Source: Siminovitchia acidinfaciens
Lineage (GTDB): Bacteria > Bacillota > Bacilli > Bacillales > Bacillaceae_C
Assembly (NCBI RefSeq): GCF_003605385.1
Contig: NZ_QYTV02000011.1
Coordinates: 62,001-126,000, forward strand
Direction of reading: 5' to 3'
Length of the DNA: 64,000 nucleotides
Shown: positions 52,811-62,558 of the stretch, one piece after another
How the letters are laid out: every line of letters starts with the position of its first letter
Position numbering within the stretch: the first letter of the stretch is position 1
Made by a program: the position numbers and the translations under genes
Notes under the pieces: generated by a model
The model's input: the letters and a program-made list of their open reading frames with translations, nothing else
Database searches by the model: none
Told to the model about the DNA's origin: nothing

Positions 52811-53504
52811 AGTAACGGGCGTAAGTACTTTTTACGATAATATTCAAGCTCTTAAAGAAGTCAATCTTGAAGTGGAACAGGGAAGTATTGTAACCATATT
52901 GGGGGCAAACGGTGCGGGAAAAACAACGACGATGAAAACTGTCGCCGGATTGTTGAAACCGCGCGCGGGGAAGATAGAGTTTTTAGGAGAAGATGTCACG
53001 AAACTTCGTCCCGACCAGCTTTTGCGAAGAGGATTGGCCCTTGTGCCTGAGGGACGCGGCATTTTATCGAACATGACTGTTTTAGAGAACCTCGAAATGG
53101 GCGCGTACCACCGGAAAGATTCTGGAGTGGCGGCGGATTTGGAAATGGTTATGGATCGTTTTCCTATTTTGCGGGAAAGAAAGTCCCAGCTCGGCGGCAC
53201 CATGTCCGGCGGACAGCAGCAGATGCTGGCGATTGCACGGGCCATTATGTCGAAGCCAAAACTGCTTCTTCTAGACGAGCCGTCAATGGGTCTTGCGCCG
53301 CTCATCGTTGCGGAGATTTTTAAAATCATCAAGGAAATCAGCGAATCCGGCACAACAGTTTTGCTTGTTGAACAGAATGCCCGTCAGGCTTTACGCATAG
53401 CGGATTATGGCTATGTGTTAGAGTCTGGACGTGTAGTAACAAACGGGCCTGCACAAGAGCTGCTCAGCGACGAGCGGATCAAAGCTGCCTATTTGGGATA
53501 TTGA
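52803..53504 (+). CDS. livF: Branched-chain amino acid ABC ATPase LivF
   Basis: 233 residues. Walker A GANGAGKTTT near 34, VPEGRGILSNMTVLENL near 84, signature MSGGQQQMLAIARAIMS near 135, Walker B LLLLDEPSMGLAP near 155 and LLVEQNARQAL near 190. TTG 52803 sits six bases after AGGAGG; the ATG at 52797 abuts that site and longer frames run into livG. Overlaps livG by 8 bp. Confidence 0.92.
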   Translation: MLKVTGVSTFYDNIQALKEVNLEVEQGSIVTILGANGAGKTTTMKTVAGLLKPRAGKIEFLGEDVTKLRPDQLLRRGLALVPEGRGILSNMTVLENLEMGAYHRKDSGVAADLEMVMDRFPILRERKSQLGGTMSGGQQQMLAIARAIMSKPKLLLLDEPSMGLAPLIVAEIFKIIKEISESGTTVLLVEQNARQALRIADYGYVLESGRVVTNGPAQELLSDERIKAAYLGY

Positions 53505-53513
53505 TGCAGAACT

Positions 53514-53557
53514 TAGCCGGGCACATAAAGCTTTTGGGAAACCCGGCTAGCGGGATA
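53514..53557 (+). terminator. Hairpin after livF
   Basis: TAGCCGGG pairs with CCCGGCTA around a long loop, followed by a weak T tract (ATATTTTAA). Confidence 0.6.
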
Positions 53558-53585
53558 TTTTAAGTGAAGTATGAGGAATGAACGG

Positions 53586-53617
53586 TGCCCCGGGGAAATT
53601 TATCCGGGGCATTTCCA
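53586..53617 (+). terminator. Second hairpin after livF
   Basis: TGCCCCGG pairs with CCGGGGCA around a 10-base loop, followed by TTTCC. Confidence 0.6.
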
Positions 53618-53739
53618 TTGGATAGTTGTCATATAAAGTGATAATCTTTTCAAAAAGGGCTTGTTCTGGGGTCCGACACCCATTAAAGTAACTCGTTAAA
53701 GTGATGGGGGATGAACCAGTGAAGAATGGAGGGAAGAGG

Positions 53740-54462
53740 ATGAAAGTTTCATTATTCATTACGTGTTTGGCAGATGTTTTTTATCCGGAAGTTGGGATGG
53801 ATGTCGTTGAAGTCCTGGAACGGGCCGGCTGCGAAGTCGACTTTCCGGAAGAGCAGACGTGCTGCGGTCAGCCTGCATATAGTACGGGGTACCTTGAGGA
53901 TGCCAAAGAGGCGATGAAGCAGATGATGAGGGCATTTGCTGATTCCGAATACGTTGTGACGCCCTCAGGGTCCTGCGCATATATGTTCAAGGAATACCCG
54001 GAATTTTTTAAAGGCGACCCGGAGTGGGAAGGAAAAGCGAAATCTTTGGCGGATAAAACATATGAATTCAGCCATTTTCTAGTGGAAGTCTTGAAGATGG
54101 AAGATATGGGGGCTGCGTTTGAGGGCCGCGCCACATACCATAAGTCATGTCACATGACCCGTCTGCTCGGTGTGAAAGATGCCCCTTTTACCCTTTTAAA
54201 AAATGTGAAAGGCCTGGTGTTGGAGCCGTTGCCACGGAGCCAGGACTGCTGTGGGTTCGGCGGAACTTTTTCCGTGAAAATGGGCGATATTTCGTCTGCA
54301 ATGGTGGATGAGAAAGTGGAGCACATTAAGGAAACCGGAGCAGATGTGCTGATCGGCGGAGATTGCGGATGCCTGATGAATATCGGAGGAAGAATTGAGC
54401 GCGAAGGACTTCCGGTTCGAGTGATGCACCTGGCTGAAGTTTTAAATAAAAGAAAAGGGTGA
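53740..54462 (+). CDS. lutA: L-lactate oxidation iron-sulphur protein LutA
   Basis: 240 residues with two CCG (cysteine-rich) domains: [14 protein letters not shown] near 5, [13 protein letters not shown] near 42, YHKSCHMTR near 128, [13 protein letters not shown] near 168 and [12 protein letters not shown] near 208. These bind an unusual iron-sulphur cluster and pass electrons. With LutB and LutC it forms the L-lactate oxidation complex. ATG 53740 follows GGAGGG; the frame is open to 53701. No lutR or lactate permease gene is adjacent. Confidence 0.94.
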   Translation: MKVSLFITCLADVFYPEVGMDVVEVLERAGCEVDFPEEQTCCGQPAYSTGYLEDAKEAMKQMMRAFADSEYVVTPSGSCAYMFKEYPEFFKGDPEWEGKAKSLADKTYEFSHFLVEVLKMEDMGAAFEGRATYHKSCHMTRLLGVKDAPFTLLKNVKGLVLEPLPRSQDCCGFGGTFSVKMGDISSAMVDEKVEHIKETGADVLIGGDCGCLMNIGGRIEREGLPVRVMHLAEVLNKRKG

Positions 54463-54506
54463 GTTGCTGAAGGGCACATGCCCCAGCTAAGAAAGGGGAG
54501 AGGCAG

Positions 54507-55925
54507 ATGGGAATTAGAATTGGCGATGCCGCTTTTGATCAGCGCGCGGACGAAGCACTTCAGGATCCGGATGTCCGGAGGGCTGTTCCGTCGGCGCAGG
54601 AACGCTTGCAATCCGTCCGGATGAAGGCGGTTGATGAGCTGGGTGATTGGGAACAATGGCGCGACCTCGGTGAGAAAATCCGCTCGCATACAATTGAGCA
54701 CCTTGATTATTATTTGACTGAACTCAGCGAAAATGTCGCGGCACGCGGTGGACATGTGTTTTTCGCCGAGACTGCGGAGGAAGCGAACAATTATATTGAG
54801 CAGGTTGTCCGGGAGAAACAGGCAAAGAAAATTGTAAAATCGAAATCCATGGTCACAGAAGAAATTGGCTTGAATCCAGTCTTGGAAAAAGCAGGCTGTG
54901 AAGTCGTTGAAACGGATCTCGGTGAGTACATCATCCAACTGGACAACGACCACCCGTCTCATTTTATTGGACCAGCCCTTCATAAAACGAAGGAACAGGT
55001 CAGGGACATTTTTACAGAAAAACGTGGATATGACGGAACAGAGAAACCGGAAGAAATGACGCAGTTTGCCCGCGAACAGCTCCGTAAGGAATTTTTATCG
55101 GCTGATGTCGGCATTACTGGCTGCAACTTTGCGATTGCAAATTCGGGAACGGTCGGCATCGTGACGAACGAGGGGAATGCGAGGCTGTCAACGACTGTGC
55201 CCAAAACGCAAATCACTGTGATGGGAATGGAGCGGATCGTTCCGACGTGGGAAGATTTTGAAGTGATGGTTTCCCTGTTGTGCCGGAGCGCTGTTGGACA
55301 AAAGCTCTCGACCTATGTAACTGCATTGAGCGGCCCGAAAATGGACGGAGAGGCTGACGGACCCGAGGAATTCCATTTGGTGATCGTCGATAATGGCAGA
55401 TCCGGGATTCTTGGGACGGAATTCCAATCGGCATTGCACTGCATCCGCTGTGCGGCTTGCGTCAATGTTTGCCCGATATACCGACACATCGGCGGGCATG
55501 CTTACGGCTCGATTTACCAAGGGCCAATCGGAGCTGTCTTGACCCCGCTTTTAGGCGGATATGAGGAATACAAGGAGCTTCCTTACGCGTCTTCATTGTG
55601 CGCAGCCTGTACGGAAGTCTGCCCAGTGCGGATCCCGCTGCACGAATTGCTTTATAAACATCGGGAGCGGATTGTTGCAGAGGAAGGACTTGCGCCAGCT
55701 GGCGAAAAATTGGCGATGAAAACCTTCCGGAAAGTGACCTCATCCAGCCGGATTTACAAAATCAGCACCAAATCTGCGACTGTTATACGCGGAGTGATTG
55801 CAGGCATGTCGAAAGGCGGCCCGAAGCCGATTCGGGGCTGGACGCAATCGCGGAACCTTCCCTCCGTCGGGAAAAAGAGATTCCGGGATCTGTACAAAGA
55901 ACGGAGAAAGGGGGAGGGACAATGA
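54507..55925 (+). CDS. lutB: L-lactate oxidation iron-sulphur protein LutB
   Basis: 472 residues. A LUD domain (about 60-290; [31 protein letters not shown], parts [10 protein letters not shown] and [14 protein letters not shown]) precedes two 4Fe-4S motifs, [19 protein letters not shown] near 313 and [13 protein letters not shown] near 364. GAAAGGGGAG precedes ATG. It overlaps lutC by four bases. It is the central electron-transfer subunit of the Lut complex. Confidence 0.95.
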   Translation: MGIRIGDAAFDQRADEALQDPDVRRAVPSAQERLQSVRMKAVDELGDWEQWRDLGEKIRSHTIEHLDYYLTELSENVAARGGHVFFAETAEEANNYIEQVVREKQAKKIVKSKSMVTEEIGLNPVLEKAGCEVVETDLGEYIIQLDNDHPSHFIGPALHKTKEQVRDIFTEKRGYDGTEKPEEMTQFAREQLRKEFLSADVGITGCNFAIANSGTVGIVTNEGNARLSTTVPKTQITVMGMERIVPTWEDFEVMVSLLCRSAVGQKLSTYVTALSGPKMDGEADGPEEFHLVIVDNGRSGILGTEFQSALHCIRCAACVNVCPIYRHIGGHAYGSIYQGPIGAVLTPLLGGYEEYKELPYASSLCAACTEVCPVRIPLHELLYKHRERIVAEEGLAPAGEKLAMKTFRKVTSSSRIYKISTKSATVIRGVIAGMSKGGPKPIRGWTQSRNLPSVGKKRFRDLYKERRKGEGQ

Positions 55926-56764
55926 GTTTGCAGGGTAAAAGTGTAGATGGGGCTTCACGGGGTGAATCCGTTGAGACAGCAGGTTACAGTGATTCTTTGC
56001 GGGCCGTTGGTCAAGGGGGGATTTCTGCAGATGCTCCATCTGTCGGCGAACATTCTTCGAAACTCCGCGGCCAAGTCGCCAACCGCGATCAATTCTTGGA
56101 TCGTTTGGCGAAAAACTTTGATCGGGAAAGGGTAACGGAAAAACCCGTCCGCCCGGATTGGGGGTTGAAGCCTCAATGGGAAGTTTTTTCCGAACTATCC
56201 AGCGACGAACTGGTTGAAGTGTTGAAGAGTCAGTGTCTCCTCGTTCACACAGAAGTCATGGAAACGAAGAGAGCGGAGCTCGGAGAGACTTTAAAAAAGG
56301 CGCTTGAGCGGGGCGAATGCCAATCGGTTATAACTTGGAAGGATCCAAGGTTTGTTGAATTCGGATTGGACAAGGTGCTAGGAGAGTACGAGGTCTCTGA
56401 GTGGAATTCTGAAGATCGGTCCGGAAGCATCGCCGCTGCAGAGCGGGCCGATGTCGGCATCACCTTCAGTGATATCACCCTTGCTGAATCCGCGACAGTC
56501 GTCCTCTTTTCCGGTGAAGGCAAAGGCCGTTCCGTGAGCCTGCTTCCACGGGACTACATCGCGGTGATACCAAAAAGCACCATCGTACCACGAATCACCC
56601 AAGCGGCGGCCGAAATCGACAGGCGGATCGCAGCCGGTGAGCGTGTGGCCTCCTGCGTCAACTTCATATCCGGCCCGAGCAACTCCGCTGACATCGAAAT
56701 GAGCCTTGTCGTCGGTGTGCACGGTCCTGTCCATGCTACCTACATCATTGTGGACGATGCATAG
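55922..56764 (+). CDS. lutC: L-lactate oxidation protein LutC, with N-terminal extension
   Basis: 280 residues. The LUD core spans about 50-278: [19 protein letters not shown] near 52, [20 protein letters not shown] near 178, [15 protein letters not shown] near 203 and [17 protein letters not shown] near 255. The first ~48 residues (Gly/Ser/Glu rich) are absent from B. subtilis-type LutC, which starts near the NRDSFL segment. ATG 55922 overlaps the lutB stop and has GGGGGAGGG upstream, so the extension looks translated. An internal start is the alternative. Confidence 0.92.
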   Translation: MSLQGKSVDGASRGESVETAGYSDSLRAVGQGGISADAPSVGEHSSKLRGQVANRDQFLDRLAKNFDRERVTEKPVRPDWGLKPQWEVFSELSSDELVEVLKSQCLLVHTEVMETKRAELGETLKKALERGECQSVITWKDPRFVEFGLDKVLGEYEVSEWNSEDRSGSIAAAERADVGITFSDITLAESATVVLFSGEGKGRSVSLLPRDYIAVIPKSTIVPRITQAAAEIDRRIAAGERVASCVNFISGPSNSADIEMSLVVGVHGPVHATYIIVDDA

Positions 56765-56776
56765 AAATAAGTGAGA

Positions 56777-56821
56777 GTTGGAGCGCGCCGGGCCCCTATT
56801 GGGGCGATGGTGCGCTCCAAC
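56777..56821 (+). terminator. Hairpin after lutC
   Basis: GTTGGAGCGC pairs with GCGCTCCAAC, with an inner GGGCCCC/GGGGC segment. No U-tract follows; the right arm is also the head of the tandem repeat. Confidence 0.6.
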
Positions 56822-56895
56822 CTTCTTATAACTGCTCCAACCTTCTTATAACTGCTCCAACCTTCTTATAACTGCTCCAACCTTCTTATAACTGC
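56814..56895. repeat. Four perfect tandem copies of a 20-bp unit
   Basis: Units start at 56814, 56834, 56854 and 56874 and read GCTCCAACC-TTCTTATAACT. The first eight bases of each equal the right arm of the lutC hairpin. Confidence 0.97.
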
Positions 56896-56919
56896 TTACT
56901 CATATCCATTTGATATGAT

Positions 56920-57810
56920 CTATACCTGCATGACCCTCTGACAGCAAGGTCCATACTCCTTAAAATCCTTGTAGCTGTTTGTTGAATCAACCCTCAAAAA
57001 CTCCCTGCAATCCCTGTTTGTCATCTCCCGTCCCATGATTAGGAACCAGTCCCTAACACTACGCTCATGAGCCTTATGATCAAGGCATCCGCACGATCTG
57101 CAACGCCAGCTTCTAGCAATTTTCATCATTCCAATTGCTCCGCAACCGGGGCAGATCACTCCTGTTCGAATGTCCCGCCGCGGGATATTGTAAATATCAC
57201 AAACTGGCCTTGGAATATAGTTGTGGTGGCTCGCCACAAGTTTCTCGCTTAGCCAATTGAATGTCCTGTAATCAAGAATAGGCTTCTTACGCGGAAGGTC
57301 ACGGATGAATTGAGGAACATGACTGGGGAATAAAACCGGAGTCTTTGCCGGGGGCCGATCCACAATCTGCCTTGGATAAGCTAATACAACAACGCGGTAA
57401 ACAGGAATGTTGATGCCGTGTTCCTTAAACCAAGCTCCAAGCAGATCACCAATGCGCTCGACTTGCGCTGCGGGACTTTCGAATCCATCAACTTCCCCCG
57501 TTTCACGGGTTCGAACGAGCTGCGGAGGATTTTCTTTGAATTCCAATCGCCCGCCAATATTTTTAACTTCAAAAATAATCGTATAAAATTGGGTCAGGAA
57601 CAAGGAGTCAATTTGAAAACTTGACGGGAAAAGCAGGGAAAGGTCATGGAGAATTCTGTGTTCAAATGGGTAAGAGTGTTTGTGGAGTATTTCAGCTAGT
57701 TTGGCTTCGCCTGCAATGCCGGCCTCGAGGGAAAATTCTTTTGTGGATAAAATGGGAATAGCTTCATGTTTGGGATGCAGCCGCTTAATCGAAGCTTGAA
57801 TACCTGCCAA
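56920..57810 (-). CDS. NERD-domain protein with C-terminal zinc ribbon (second of two)
   Basis: About 296 residues. GIAGEAKLAEILHKH near 35, ILHDLSLLFPSSFQIDSLFLTQ near 55 and YTIIFEVKNIGGRLEF near 78 form the NERD core with Asp and Glu-x-Lys residues. A zinc ribbon (CPGC near 223, CRSCG near 240) follows, as in the paralogue at 20400, then a helical tail. TTG 57810 is preferred: GAGGAGAG lies 9 bases upstream, whereas GTG 57852 is inside the site GGAGGTG. Function is unknown. Confidence 0.8.
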   Translation of the reverse strand: MAGIQASIKRLHPKHEAIPILSTKEFSLEAGIAGEAKLAEILHKHSYPFEHRILHDLSLLFPSSFQIDSLFLTQFYTIIFEVKNIGGRLEFKENPPQLVRTRETGEVDGFESPAAQVERIGDLLGAWFKEHGINIPVYRVVVLAYPRQIVDRPPAKTPVLFPSHVPQFIRDLPRKKPILDYRTFNWLSEKLVASHHNYIPRPVCDIYNIPRRDIRTGVICPGCGAIGMMKIARSWRCRSCGCLDHKAHERSVRDWFLIMGREMTNRDCREFLRVDSTNSYKDFKEYGPCCQRVMQV

Positions 57811-58164
57811 TGAAAGGGACTCTCCTCTTTGCTTTATTATGATATCTTTCACCTCCTAGTTTCCATCCTAGCATATATTAAATGGAAGTTCTATAAATAT
57901 TCCGTTAATTAAATGAGACCTGGGTTCTTTAAAAGATTTGCTTTTTCTAACAAAATCTCATAGTCCCAGTCGAAAAACCCTTAGACCTTCCACCGCTCAA
58001 TTCCGCAAAAAGACCCCAAACGCCTGCCCTATAAATGAATTCATATGAAACAATATGTTTCACCAACTGTTCCACTACATCCCGAAAGCCAAGCCAGATC
58101 AACGCCATACCGCTGGCATGAAAATTGCATGATTATTCTGCTAAATACAGGAGGGAAAACAGCT
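57811..58164. other. Intergenic region, no gene seen
   Basis: Between the divergent NERD and amidase genes. A frame in phase with the amidase runs through it from 58045 but has no ribosome site until AGGAGGG at 58149, so it is treated as leader. A second ribosome site (AGGAGGTG) at 57850 faces the NERD gene. Confidence 0.45.
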
Positions 58165-59391
58165 ATGACACTTAAAATCAATGAAACACGCTTTTTAACA
58201 TATATGGAAAAAAGCTCTTCCATCGGAGCAACCGAAAACAACGGCTTGAACCGATTAACGCTGACCGAAGAGGACAAGGAGATGCGCGACACATTTATCC
58301 AATTATTGAAAGAAGCAAACCTCGAAGTCCGAGTCGATGATTTTGGCAATATTTATGGGCGAAGGGAAGGAAAAATAAAGGATGCCCCCGTAATTGCATT
58401 TGGTTCACATTTGGACACACAGCCTTGCGGTGGTCGCTTTGACGGTATTTTGGGTGTGCTTGCCGGGTTGGAAGTCATGCAGACATTGAATGACCATGGC
58501 ATCGAAACGGATTATCCGTTGGAACTCATTAATTTTACAAATGAGGAAGGCGCACGTTTCAATCCACCCTTGCTGGGTGCCGGCGGGGTGACGGGCATTT
58601 TTACCAAGGACTTTATCTACGGCGTGAAAGACTCCGAAAATATCACTTTCGAAGAGGCACTCACTGCAATCGGATATAAAGGGCTCGAAACCAATCGCTT
58701 ACAGGATGTAAAAAGCTACGTCGAGCTTCATATTGAACAAGGGCCTATTTTGGACAACGAAAATATAGATATTGGAGTTGTTCAGGGGATTCAGGGTCTT
58801 ACGCGCGTAAATGTTAGGGTCGAGGGAATTACGAACCATGCAGGCGGTGCAAGAATGGAAGAGAGGAAGGATGCTCTTCTCGCCGCGGCGTACATGATTA
58901 TAGCAGCAAATAAAATAACCAAAGAGATTGAGGGCTTAAGAGTTACGGTGGGGAAAATTGATAATTTCCCGAACGTCATCAATGTGATTCCGGGATCGGT
59001 AGAGTTTGTTATCGATGTGCGTCATGATCGCGATGAGATGAGGGACAAGTCTGTTGAGCTGATAAAAGATCAAATGCACCAGTTGGCAAGGGAGCACAAC
59101 GTCCAGTGTGAGGTAACTAGAGGATGGGAGTACGATATGGTTCCCTTTGATAAAAATGTCATCCAGAAGATTGGTGACTCGGCAAAATCATTGAATTACT
59201 CGACGATGGGTGTGTACAGCGGGCCTGGACACGATGCAAAATACATGAGTACATACGCTCCGACTGCAATGATTTTCGTCAAAAGTGTAAACGGCGTCAG
59301 CCATAATGAAAATGAACTGACTGAAAATGAGGATTTGATCAAAGGGGCGAATGTTCTATTGAATACTGTCCTGCAGCTTGCGAAGGAATAG
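58165..59391 (+). CDS. Zn-dependent hydantoinase/carbamoylase-family amidase (M20)
   Basis: 408 residues, cytosolic. Metal and catalytic motifs: FGSHLDTQPCGGRFDGILG near 72-90, FTNEEGARFNPP near 122 (catalytic Glu and metal Glu), ELHIEQGPILD near 190, GITNHAGGARMEERKDAL near 222 (dimerisation domain) and SGPGHDAKYMS near 350 with SHNENELTE near 378. The family covers N-carbamoyl-L-amino acid hydrolase, beta-ureidopropionase and allantoate amidohydrolase; the substrate cannot be fixed by eye. ATG 58165 follows AGGAGGG. The ABC transporter 2.4 kb downstream could feed it, which is only inference. Confidence 0.9.
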   Translation: MTLKINETRFLTYMEKSSSIGATENNGLNRLTLTEEDKEMRDTFIQLLKEANLEVRVDDFGNIYGRREGKIKDAPVIAFGSHLDTQPCGGRFDGILGVLAGLEVMQTLNDHGIETDYPLELINFTNEEGARFNPPLLGAGGVTGIFTKDFIYGVKDSENITFEEALTAIGYKGLETNRLQDVKSYVELHIEQGPILDNENIDIGVVQGIQGLTRVNVRVEGITNHAGGARMEERKDALLAAAYMIIAANKITKEIEGLRVTVGKIDNFPNVINVIPGSVEFVIDVRHDRDEMRDKSVELIKDQMHQLAREHNVQCEVTRGWEYDMVPFDKNVIQKIGDSAKSLNYSTMGVYSGPGHDAKYMSTYAPTAMIFVKSVNGVSHNENELTENEDLIKGANVLLNTVLQLAKE

Positions 59392-59419
59392 GGGGTGTAC
59401 GCTCTGGCTGTTCGCCAGA

Positions 59420-59749
59420 CTACCCCCGCATCCAATCCATATCATTGTCCGCTGGCCCCTCCCAGCGGAATTTTTCCATATCAATGCGCCCACGGGAATC
59501 CACTTCCACACCTTCTTTTTCGAGGAGCTCCCGCTGCCTATCCGCTTTAAAAAGAACAATGTATCCTTGTGCATTCACTACTCGCTGCCATGGCAAATCA
59601 TATTTGGCACTCATGGAGTGCAGAATTCTGCCAACTTGCCGCGCGCCCCTTTGATTACCGGCAATCGCAGCAATCTGCCCATAGGAAGCGACGCGTCCAG
59701 AGGGGATCTCCAGGATGGCATTGATCACCTTTTCAGTAAAATCTTCCAT
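59420..59749 (-). CDS. Alkyltransferase-like (ATL) DNA-binding protein
   Basis: 109 residues, the size of ATL proteins. The MGMT DNA-binding fold is seen: IPSGRVASYGQIAAIAG near 15-31, ARQVGRILHSM near 36 and PWQRVVNAQG near 53. In O6-alkylguanine transferases this last motif is PCHR with the acceptor cysteine; here Cys is Trp, so it cannot accept alkyl groups. ATL proteins flag alkylated bases for nucleotide excision repair. GAGGTG precedes ATG 59749. It converges on the amidase gene. Confidence 0.9.
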   Translation of the reverse strand: MEDFTEKVINAILEIPSGRVASYGQIAAIAGNQRGARQVGRILHSMSAKYDLPWQRVVNAQGYIVLFKADRQRELLEKEGVEVDSRGRIDMEKFRWEGPADNDMDWMRG

Positions 59750-60173
59750 GACATCACCTCATGTTTTTGGGTAAAAAGGATTTACCGTTTCCATCGCCTA
59801 TGTAGAAACCCTGTAAATCATCCATCGAAATCTTTGGTTACAATGCACCATACATCCTTCGCATCTTGTTAATAAATCACAAACTCCGCAATCCGTGTCT
59901 TGGGTTTCTGAGGCTCCAACGTCACCCAAATATCCGCCGACCTTTGTTGGAAGATGCACAAACCCCGCAATCCTTCTCTATAATCTCGTGATTCCCGTGT
60001 CAACCAACCACCAACCACATTTTCTAAAGTAACATACAATTCTCTCACACAGGAGACGCTCTCATCAGAAAAGTCCTATCTTTTTCTCAGTAAAAACATA
60101 TCCCAGATATACCTCGCACCCAGTATAACAAAATTTCTCTGGTATAATGATTTCAAAAATAGGAGTTGTTTTC
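59750..60173. other. Intergenic region with a short direct repeat
   Basis: No supported gene. CACAAACTCCGCAATCC near 59878 and CACAAACCCCGCAATCC near 59957 are 17-mers with one difference, about 80 bp apart. TATAAT at 60143 and AGGAG at 60162 belong to the cupin gene. Confidence 0.5.
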
Positions 60174-60485
60174 ATGTTAAAAAATATTGCTGAATTTCAA
60201 GAGTTCAACCAAAGTCGCTTTGTAAGGGTGAATCTTTTCCAAGAGGGAAACACCACCGCATTCCTGCTGAACTTGTTGCCAGGACAATCGGTTCCTCCAC
60301 ACCCGCACCCCAACGCAAATGTGTATTTGCATGTCGTTGAAGGGGAAGGTACTTTTATCATTAACGAGAAGGAGTTACCCGTTTCTCAAAAAGATGTCGT
60401 TCATTGTGCGGACCAAGAAGTGCTCCAGATAAAAAATCAAAGCGATGAGCCACTCAGTGTCTATGTTGTAATGGCAAAAAGTTAG
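60174..60485 (+). CDS. Small single-domain cupin protein
   Basis: 103 residues forming one cupin barrel: LPGQSVPPHPHPNANVYLHVVEGEG near 37-60 (parts PPHPHPNANVYLHVVEGEG, metal-binding His and Glu) and SQKDVVHCADQEVLQIKN near 74. A nearly complete metal site is visible, so it may be an enzyme or ligand sensor; substrate unknown. ATG 60174 follows AGGAG. TATAAT lies 30 bp upstream. Confidence 0.8.
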   Translation: MLKNIAEFQEFNQSRFVRVNLFQEGNTTAFLLNLLPGQSVPPHPHPNANVYLHVVEGEGTFIINEKELPVSQKDVVHCADQEVLQIKNQSDEPLSVYVVMAKS

Positions 60486-60767
60486 GTGCTAGCGATACGC
60501 TTATCCTGTTGGGATTGGTTGCGCGTTCATAAAAGTTCCACAATTGACCCTGCTTTTGACTGGTAAAAACAGTCGGACTATTCCTTTATTCTCACAATTG
60601 TTCTAAAATAGAGCTAGTGCGTTTGGAGCATGTCCGGCGGACTGGCTTTTTAATTTGAAAGGCACTGGCATCGATCGAGGTGTTTGCGCTTTTTAAATGT
60701 CTGTCGACGCCCTTGCGCTTTAGTGTGGTAGAGTAAAAAAGCATTTTGAAAACGAGGGGGAATTGGA

Positions 60768-61769
60768 ATGAAGTTGAGAATTTTGGCCATCAGCATGGCA
60801 ATTTTCATGCTCATTGCTGCAGGATGCTCAAATAGCTCCAGCGAAGGAGCGAAGGAAAAAGACGGCGGCGACGCCAAAAAAGATACGCAAACGATTAAAG
60901 TGGCCGTTCAGCCATGGGTTGGAAACGGGCCTTTCTGGATTGCTGAAGAAAAAGGGATTGACGAAAAACACGGCATTAAGATCGAAACAGTTTTATTCGA
61001 ACAGGATTCTGATATGAACGCAGCATTTGCATCCGATAAAGTGGATGTGGCGAACCTTGCAACTCATACGACAGTTCGGATGAAAGCCAATCAGGACCTG
61101 GAGATGAAAGCAATCATCTTTATGGACGAGTCTCATGACGCCGATGCAATTTTAGCAACGAAGGACATCCAGTCTGTAAAAGATTTAAAGGGACAAAAAG
61201 TTGCTTTTGAAGAAGGAGCGACATCAGAACTCCTTCTCCAGCAGGCATTAAGTGAAGAAGGCATGACATTGGAAGATGTGGAAACGGTATTTATGCCGGC
61301 AGCACAGGCAGGTCTTTCCATGATTTCCGGCGATGTAAAAACAGCTGTCACCTATGCTCCGTACATCAACGAAGTCCTCGATAAAAAGGAAGACGACGGA
61401 GTGCACCTCCTTTATACTGGAAAAAATTCACCAGGCTTAATCAGTGATATTGTTGTTGCTAAAACAAAATTCTTCGAGGATAATCCTGAGGCTAAAGAAC
61501 AACTCCGTGCCGTATGGGACGAAGCTCTTCAATATTGGAGAGACAATGAAGAAGAAGGAAATGAAATTGTAGCAAAAGGCAGCGGAATCACTGCTGATGA
61601 ACTGCCGTCGATCCTAAGTGGACTGAAATTTTACAATAGCGAAGAGCAGGCTGAAAAGGTTAGCTCAGGAGAGTTGAAAAAAGCGGCTGATAACATTCAA
61701 AAGCTTATGTTGGAAGCTGGCAGCATGAAAAAAGAAGTCAATTTAGATGAAATATTTGATATGGAATAG
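60768..61769 (+). CDS. SsuA/TauA-type ABC substrate-binding lipoprotein
   Basis: 333 residues. Lipobox IAAGC near residue 19. The NMT1/SsuA-like domain reads KVAVQPWVGNGPFWIAEEKGI near 44 (ends VAVQPWVGNGPFWIA and EEKGI), DVANLATHTTVRMKAN near 95, SVKDLKGQKVAFEEGATSE near 133 and MPAAQAGLSMISGDVKTAVTY near 175 (MISGDVKTAVTYAPY). Such transporters import sulfonates, nitrate, taurine, pyrimidine precursors or similar; specificity is unknown. GAGGGGGAA precedes ATG. First gene of a three-gene operon. Confidence 0.88.
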   Translation: MKLRILAISMAIFMLIAAGCSNSSSEGAKEKDGGDAKKDTQTIKVAVQPWVGNGPFWIAEEKGIDEKHGIKIETVLFEQDSDMNAAFASDKVDVANLATHTTVRMKANQDLEMKAIIFMDESHDADAILATKDIQSVKDLKGQKVAFEEGATSELLLQQALSEEGMTLEDVETVFMPAAQAGLSMISGDVKTAVTYAPYINEVLDKKEDDGVHLLYTGKNSPGLISDIVVAKTKFFEDNPEAKEQLRAVWDEALQYWRDNEEEGNEIVAKGSGITADELPSILSGLKFYNSEEQAEKVSSGELKKAADNIQKLMLEAGSMKKEVNLDEIFDME

Positions 61770-61780
61770 TTGGTAAGAAA

Positions 61781-62545
61781 ATGAAACGATATCCAATCAT
61801 TTCAGCGATAAGTGTATTTTTTATTTTTGCAGTATGGAGCATCGTTACATATGGGGGGTACGTCGACCCCCTTTTTCTTCCCTCTCCTAGTGATGTAGTG
61901 CGTGCGGCAATGGAAGAAATCGATGAGGGCATCTTTTTCAAAGACATCGGCGTAAGCTTTTACCGGATATTCATGGGCTTCTTCATTTCAACATTATTCG
62001 CTTTGCCGATTGGAATTATGATGGGTACTTCAAGAGCATGGCAGTCCGTCTGGGAGCCAGTGGTAGGGCTTGTCCGCTATATGCCTGCCGTCGCTTTCAT
62101 TCCGCTGTCTATCCTCTGGTTTGGGACAACAGACGTACAGAAATTTTTCATTCTGTTCCTGGGCGTATTTTTCCAGGAAGTGATCATGATTGCCGACAAT
62201 TGTAAAACAGTCAACCGCTCGCTTGTTGAAGTTGGAATGACAATCGGCTTGAAAAAGTTTGAAATCGTTAAAGATATCGTGTTCAGGGCGGCCTTTCCCG
62301 GCATTATGGACACGTTCCGGACGACATGGGGATGGGCGTGGACCTATCTCGTTGTGGCTGAGCTTGTTGCCGCTTCCGAAGGTCTCGGATTCCGGATCAT
62401 GCAGGCCCAGCGCTACCTGGCGACAGATCGAATCATCCTGGGAATCCTAGTGATCGGATTGCTCGGTCTGATCACAGATATGCTGTTCAAATTATTGTAT
62501 CACCGTTTATTCCCGTGGAAGGAATCAGCCAAGGTAAAAGAATGA
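61781..62545 (+). CDS. SsuC/TauC-type ABC permease
   Basis: 254 residues with six helices. The docking loop is GMTIGLKKFEIVKDIVFRAAFPGIMDTFR near 155-180 (parts IGLKKFEIVKDIVF and AAFPGIMDTFR). LPSPSDVVRAAMEEI near 33 and RYMPAVAFIPLSILWFG near 97 are typical of SsuC/TauC. It starts 11 bp after the binding protein with a weak ribosome site (TTGGTAAGAAA), so translational coupling is likely. Confidence 0.9.
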   Translation: MKRYPIISAISVFFIFAVWSIVTYGGYVDPLFLPSPSDVVRAAMEEIDEGIFFKDIGVSFYRIFMGFFISTLFALPIGIMMGTSRAWQSVWEPVVGLVRYMPAVAFIPLSILWFGTTDVQKFFILFLGVFFQEVIMIADNCKTVNRSLVEVGMTIGLKKFEIVKDIVFRAAFPGIMDTFRTTWGWAWTYLVVAELVAASEGLGFRIMQAQRYLATDRIILGILVIGLLGLITDMLFKLLYHRLFPWKESAKVKE

Positions 62546-62558
62546 TGGAGGGGATATC

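Noticed and set aside
54150-54983. Minus-strand frame of 277 codons
   Set aside because: Antisense to lutA and lutB, which have full motifs; composition is not protein-like.
59378-59872. Plus-strand frame of 164 codons
   Set aside because: Antisense to the alkyltransferase-like gene, with no ribosome site or recognisable domain.
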